Shown here: positions 6,609 through 9,757 of the stretch, piece by piece
Layout: each line of letters starts with the position of its first letter
How positions within the stretch are numbered: the stretch's first letter is position 1
NCBI GenBank assembly: GCA_947464665.1
Contig: CANHXV010000068.1
Location: 1 to 9,757 of the forward strand
From: Comamonadaceae bacterium
GTDB taxonomy: Bacteria > Pseudomonadota > Gammaproteobacteria > Burkholderiales > Burkholderiaceae_C
Direction: 5' to 3'
Length of the DNA stretch: 9,757 nucleotides
Position numbers and translations under genes: made by a program
Notes under the pieces: model-generated
The model's database searches: none
Told to the model about the DNA's origin: nothing
Seen by the model: only the letters and a program-made list of their open reading frames with translations

Positions 6609-7850
6609 TCAGTGGCTTTTTGAAAGCACTTCGTCGACCAACTCCACCCAATGACGAACTGGCACATCGGCGCCACTTTGCAAATGTGTGATGCAGCCAA
6701 TGTTGGCACTCAAAATGGCGGTGGGTTGCAAGTGATTTAAATGCCCCAACTTGCGATCGCGCAAGGCATACGCCGTATCAGCTTGCAACACTGAATAGGT
6801 GCCTGCAGAGCCACAGCACAAATGAGATTCAACTGCGGCCACACGGAGTTTGAATCCAAGTTGGCCAAGTTGAGATTCCACACCGCCTTTAAGTTGTTGG
6901 CCATGCTGCAATGTACAAGGTGGGTGATACGCTAGCACACCTGTTTGGGCCACAATTTCAGGCTTTAATTTTTGTTGAAGCACTGGCAAACACATGGGCA
7001 ACAATTCGCTCAAGTCGCGTGTGAGTTCTGAGATGCGTCGCGCCTTCTCGGCATATTGAGCATCATGTTGCAACAGATGGCCATACTCTTTGACCGTGAC
7101 ACCGCAGCCTGAAACATTCATCACAATGGCTTCTGCGCCTTGTTCAACCCAAGGCCACCAAGCATCGATGTTTTGACGCATGTGGTCCAAGCCGCCGACC
7201 TGATCATTCAAGTGAAACTTGACGGCACCACAACAGCCAGCAGCTGGTGGCACGACAACCTGAATGCCGCAGGCATTGAGCACGCGGGCGGTGGCGGTAT
7301 TGATGTTGGGCATCATGGCGGGTTGTACGCAACCCGCCAACATCAAGACCTTGCGCGCGTGAGTTTCTTGTGGCCATGCGCCAGCATTTTGTGGCGCGGG
7401 TACTTTGGCTTTCAGTGCTGCGGGCAGGAGTCCTCGAACGCTTTGCCCCAACTTCATGGCAGGTGTAAAAAGTGCGGAGGTGAGTCCTTCTTTGAGGGCC
7501 CAGCGCAGTGCACGTTCTTTCAGGGGTCTTGGTACTTTGGCATCGACCACTTTGCGACCCAAGTCAACCAAGTGGCCATATTCAACGCCGCTGGGGCATG
7601 TGCTTTCGCAATTGCGGCATGTCAGGCATCGGTCTAAATGCAACTGTGTTTTGCGTGTGGGCGCTGCCCCTTCAAACACTTGCTTCATAAGATAGATGCG
7701 ACCTCGCGGACCGTCTAGCTCATCGCCCATCAGTTGATAGGTAGGGCAAGTGGCTGTGCAAAATCCACAATGAACACATTGGCGCAGAATGGCTTCAGCC
7801 TCTTGGCCGATCAGGGTGTTTTGAAACTCAGGTGCGAGTTGGGTTTGCAT
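6609..7850 (-). CDS. glcF: Glycolate oxidase iron-sulfur subunit GlcF
   Basis: This 413-residue protein opens with two ferredoxin-type 4Fe-4S motifs: Cys25, 28, 31, 35 (CVHCGFCTATCP) and Cys75, 78, 81, 85 (CLTCRNCESTCP). Two CCG (heterodisulfide-reductase-type) domains follow. The first has GCV, AAGCCGAVKFH and SGCGVTVKEYG; the second has PPCTLQH and SHLCCGSAGTYS. This is the standard GlcF plan, and it carries electrons from the flavin subunits of glycolate dehydrogenase (glycolate to glyoxylate) towards the respiratory chain. ATG 7850 has a good GAGG six bases upstream, which overlaps the glcE stop. The gap to glcE is only 8 bases, so the pair is surely one operon. The 3' end faces gpx; no convincing terminator is visible in the 37-base gap. 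Confidence 0.96.
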   Translation of the reverse strand: MQTQLAPEFQNTLIGQEAEAILRQCVHCGFCTATCPTYQLMGDELDGPRGRIYLMKQVFEGAAPTRKTQLHLDRCLTCRNCESTCPSGVEYGHLVDLGRKVVDAKVPRPLKERALRWALKEGLTSALFTPAMKLGQSVRGLLPAALKAKVPAPQNAGAWPQETHARKVLMLAGCVQPAMMPNINTATARVLNACGIQVVVPPAAGCCGAVKFHLNDQVGGLDHMRQNIDAWWPWVEQGAEAIVMNVSGCGVTVKEYGHLLQHDAQYAEKARRISELTRDLSELLPMCLPVLQQKLKPEIVAQTGVLAYHPPCTLQHGQQLKGGVESQLGQLGFKLRVAAVESHLCCGSAGTYSVLQADTAYALRDRKLGHLNHLQPTAILSANIGCITHLQSGADVPVRHWVELVDEVLSKSH

Positions 7851-7858
7851 GTTGCGCC

Positions 7859-9091
7859 TCAGAAATACGCGTTCAGTCTTCGCGGGCTAAAAATGCCCGC
7901 AGGGTCAAATTCGTTTTTCAGCGCGTGTTGAATGCGTTGCTGCACTGAATCGAGTGGCTCAAAAACTGGCGTGTTCACGTTCACTGCGGCACTGGCTTGC
8001 TGTGGCCGTCTAAACAAAGTGGCTTGGCCGCCAACGTTGGCCGCGACTTGCCGAATGGCTTGGACGTCACTGAGCGGCGCCCAGATCCATCGCTGCGCAC
8101 CATGCCACTCAATGAAAGCTTCGCCTGCACTGTTTGGTAGATTCAAAACCGGTGCTGTTTGCGGCACAGACAAGCGCCAAAGCGCCATGTCTTTGGAGTT
8201 GCTATGTTCTGTGAAAAATGGCAAGGCTTGGTCTCGGCACAAGGCCCAATCTTGGGCGGCAGATTCAGCCGATTGTTCTATCAATTCACTTTGTAGCTTA
8301 GCGACATCTTGTGACATGCGCAGTTTGGCGGCTTGCACCGCAGCCAGCGCTCCTCGCAAGCGAACAAACAACATCTCTGGTGCGCCAGCCTGCGTGCTGT
8401 CTTTGACCCAGCAACTGGCATTCAAGGGCAAGGGCTGGCCTCCCCATTGGTGTAATAAATTCAAGGCTTGTGCTTGCGACAGAGAGCACATCAAAAAAGC
8501 TTCGGACGGAGCCATCGGCAAGACCTTGAGAGACACCTCGGTGATCAAACCCAGCGTGCCCCAACTGCCTGCCAGCAATCGACTGACGTCGTAGCCAGCG
8601 ACATTTTTCATGACCTGCCCACCAAAGGTAAGGTGTTCGCCGCGGCCATTGATGAACCGCAGACCCAAGACAAAATCTCGAACCGATCCTGCACTGGCTC
8701 TGGCAGGGCCGCTTAAGCCAGCAGCCACCATACCGCCGACTGTGGCTTGGCCGTGTGGCTTGTTGCCGGCCCATTGAAAATGGGGCGGCTCAAAAGCCAA
8801 GCATTGACCCTGCTCTGACAAAACGGTTTCTAAGGCTTGCAAGGGCGTGCCAGCGGCCACCGTAACGACCAGCTCACTCGGTTCATATTGAACGATGCCC
8901 TTGAGTCCCCGTGTTTCTAACAGCGCCCCTTGCAATGATTCGCCATAAAAATCGTGGCTGCCAGAGCCATGAATGCGAAACGTCTGACGTTCACTTGCAT
9001 TTTGCGCGGCAGCAGATCGGATGGTGTCTACAAGCGCTGGCAGATCGGGGAACAGATCTGTGTTTTGGCTAGTTTGGGGGCTTTCATGCAT
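7859..9091 (-). CDS. glcE: Glycolate oxidase FAD-binding subunit GlcE
   Basis: A 410-residue protein with a PCMH/VAO-type FAD-binding domain at about residues 25-195. Recognisable GlcE features are GIVQYEPSELVVTVAAGTPL (about 65-84), FEPPHF (about 100), ATVGGMVAAGLSGPARASAG (about 117-135), RDFVLGLRFING, and the near-invariant VMKNVAGYDVSRLLAGSWG (about 160-178). The FAD pyrophosphate loop reads RIHGSGSHDFYG, slightly off the more common GGxSK form. It is longer than E. coli GlcE (about 350 residues), partly through a longer N-terminus and a stretch after residue 195. With GlcD and GlcF it forms membrane-associated glycolate dehydrogenase. ATG 9091 has only a weak GGGC upstream. The upstream neighbour is an SMP-30-like gene 72 bases away, not glcD. 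Confidence 0.94.
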   Translation of the reverse strand: MHESPQTSQNTDLFPDLPALVDTIRSAAAQNASERQTFRIHGSGSHDFYGESLQGALLETRGLKGIVQYEPSELVVTVAAGTPLQALETVLSEQGQCLAFEPPHFQWAGNKPHGQATVGGMVAAGLSGPARASAGSVRDFVLGLRFINGRGEHLTFGGQVMKNVAGYDVSRLLAGSWGTLGLITEVSLKVLPMAPSEAFLMCSLSQAQALNLLHQWGGQPLPLNASCWVKDSTQAGAPEMLFVRLRGALAAVQAAKLRMSQDVAKLQSELIEQSAESAAQDWALCRDQALPFFTEHSNSKDMALWRLSVPQTAPVLNLPNSAGEAFIEWHGAQRWIWAPLSDVQAIRQVAANVGGQATLFRRPQQASAAVNVNTPVFEPLDSVQQRIQHALKNEFDPAGIFSPRRLNAYF

Positions 9092-9163
9092 ATGCCCATG
9101 TTAAACGGCTACGCCCTTGTTTAGACGTTTTTTTGCTTTTTTGACTGCAAGAAATAGGTCAAT

Positions 9164-9757
9164 TCAGTTGTTGAAAAAACTCACAGGTAAGCCTGGCGTC
9201 TCTACTCGCATTGCAAACACACAGCCTGAATCAGGCAGGGCTTGCAGTTCCTGAGCGCTGCGGCCGTGGGACGATGTGGTAATGAACAAGGTACGCAAAT
9301 CTTCACCGCCAAAACAGGGCATGGTAGGACACTGAACAGGCGTTTTCATGAAAGCTACGCAGCGGCCATCTGGCGCAAATTTGGCCAAGTGATGCCCCTC
9401 GTACATGGCAGAGTAGTAGAAGCCATCCGCATCCACCGCTGCACCATCGGGTCGGCCCCAATACGTTTGGGCGCTGGCAGTGCCATAGGCCCAGTTTTTT
9501 GGCTTGAGCGGAAATTGGGCAAACAAGCGTTCATGGCTCAATGATTGGGTAGCAGCGTCATAGTCCCAAGCCCTGATGCAGTGAGCGCCGGTGTCCGACC
9601 AATAAAGCGTGCGTCCATCGGGTGACCAAGCCAGGCCATTGGCCACAGTGGCGTTGCCTGCTTTGGTCTCTAAGCGACCGTCCGCCTGCAAGGCATACAA
9701 CACGGCAACAGCTTGGTCGCGCGGCTCAAACATGGAGCCACTCCAAAAGTTGCCCGC
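9164..9757 (-). CDS. SMP-30/gluconolactonase-like protein, N-terminal part cut by window
   Basis: The frame stays open to the right edge (visible start AGNFWSGSMFEPRD), so the ATG at 9733 is internal, and 197 C-terminal residues are seen of a usual 280-310. It has the six-bladed propeller features of the SMP-30/gluconolactonase/LRE family: ANGLAWSPDGRTLYWSDT, with the Asn that binds the metal, GRPDGAAVDADGFYYSAMYEG, with the metal-binding Asp, and GGEDLRTLFITTSS near the end. The third ligand, an N-terminal Glu, lies outside. Family members hydrolyse sugar lactones such as gluconolactone or arabinonolactone with a divalent metal; the exact substrate is unknown. It runs in the same direction as glcEF with a 72-base gap, so co-transcription is possible but not shown. 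Confidence 0.9.
   Translation of the reverse strand, partial: AGNFWSGSMFEPRDQAVAVLYALQADGRLETKAGNATVANGLAWSPDGRTLYWSDTGAHCIRAWDYDAATQSLSHERLFAQFPLKPKNWAYGTASAQTYWGRPDGAAVDADGFYYSAMYEGHHLAKFAPDGRCVAFMKTPVQCPTMPCFGGEDLRTLFITTSSHGRSAQELQALPDSGCVFAMRVETPGLPVSFFNN

Noticed and set aside
7140..7637. A 165-codon plus-strand open frame antisense to glcF
   Set aside because: It is opposite a well-supported GlcF reading frame, with no ribosome site or domain seen; it is a shadow.
7932..8594. A 220-codon open frame on the plus strand antisense to glcE
   Set aside because: It lies wholly inside glcE, which has clear family motifs in the other strand. The predicted protein has no recognisable features and is rich in Cys, Ser and Ala, as expected of a shadow frame.
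9104..9142. AAACG/CGTTT with T-runs downstream (9127-9142) as a plus-strand terminator
   Set aside because: The stem is five pairs with a long loop, and no plus-strand gene ends upstream. For the minus-strand genes the T-runs are A-runs, so it would not terminate them.

Overview
This looks like ordinary chromosomal DNA of a betaproteobacterium, most likely a freshwater Comamonadaceae-type Burkholderiales. That placement is inferred from protein resemblances recalled from memory (LplT, GlcE/GlcF, YfcA-like TauE, alanine racemase), from the moderate GC content and from the dense packing. I see no insertion sequence, phage gene, CRISPR array, tRNA or rRNA, and no gene-free stretch longer than about 170 bases.

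Layout, left to right. (1) The 3' part of a GMC-family flavin oxidoreductase (+) runs in from the left edge and is followed by a strong intrinsic terminator. (2) A TauE/SafE (YfcA-like) permease (+) starts one base after that terminator's T-run. (3) Its 3' end overlaps, tail to tail, an EamA-type drug/metabolite transporter (-), which appears translationally coupled through a TTGA overlap to the upstream alanine racemase gene alr (-). (4) Divergent from alr is lplT (lysophospholipid transporter, +), then a Cys-type glutathione peroxidase (+) in a likely two-gene unit. A possible 28-codon leader ORF, perhaps leaderless, lies directly before lplT. (5) On the minus strand is a partial SMP-30/gluconolactonase-like gene, then glcE and glcF, subunits of glycolate oxidase. 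No glcD lies next to glcE within the window.

Themes: envelope maintenance (D-alanine supply, lysophospholipid recycling), peroxide defence, small-molecule transport, and oxidation of hydroxy acids or sugar-derived compounds by glycolate oxidase, the SMP-30 lactonase-like protein and the GMC enzyme. All main genes belong to known families and I do not see a convincing new system. The points most worth a second look are how two genes are expressed: the hairpin flush against the tauE-like start, and the small ORF in front of lplT. The glcD-less glcEF arrangement and the alr-EamA coupling come next.
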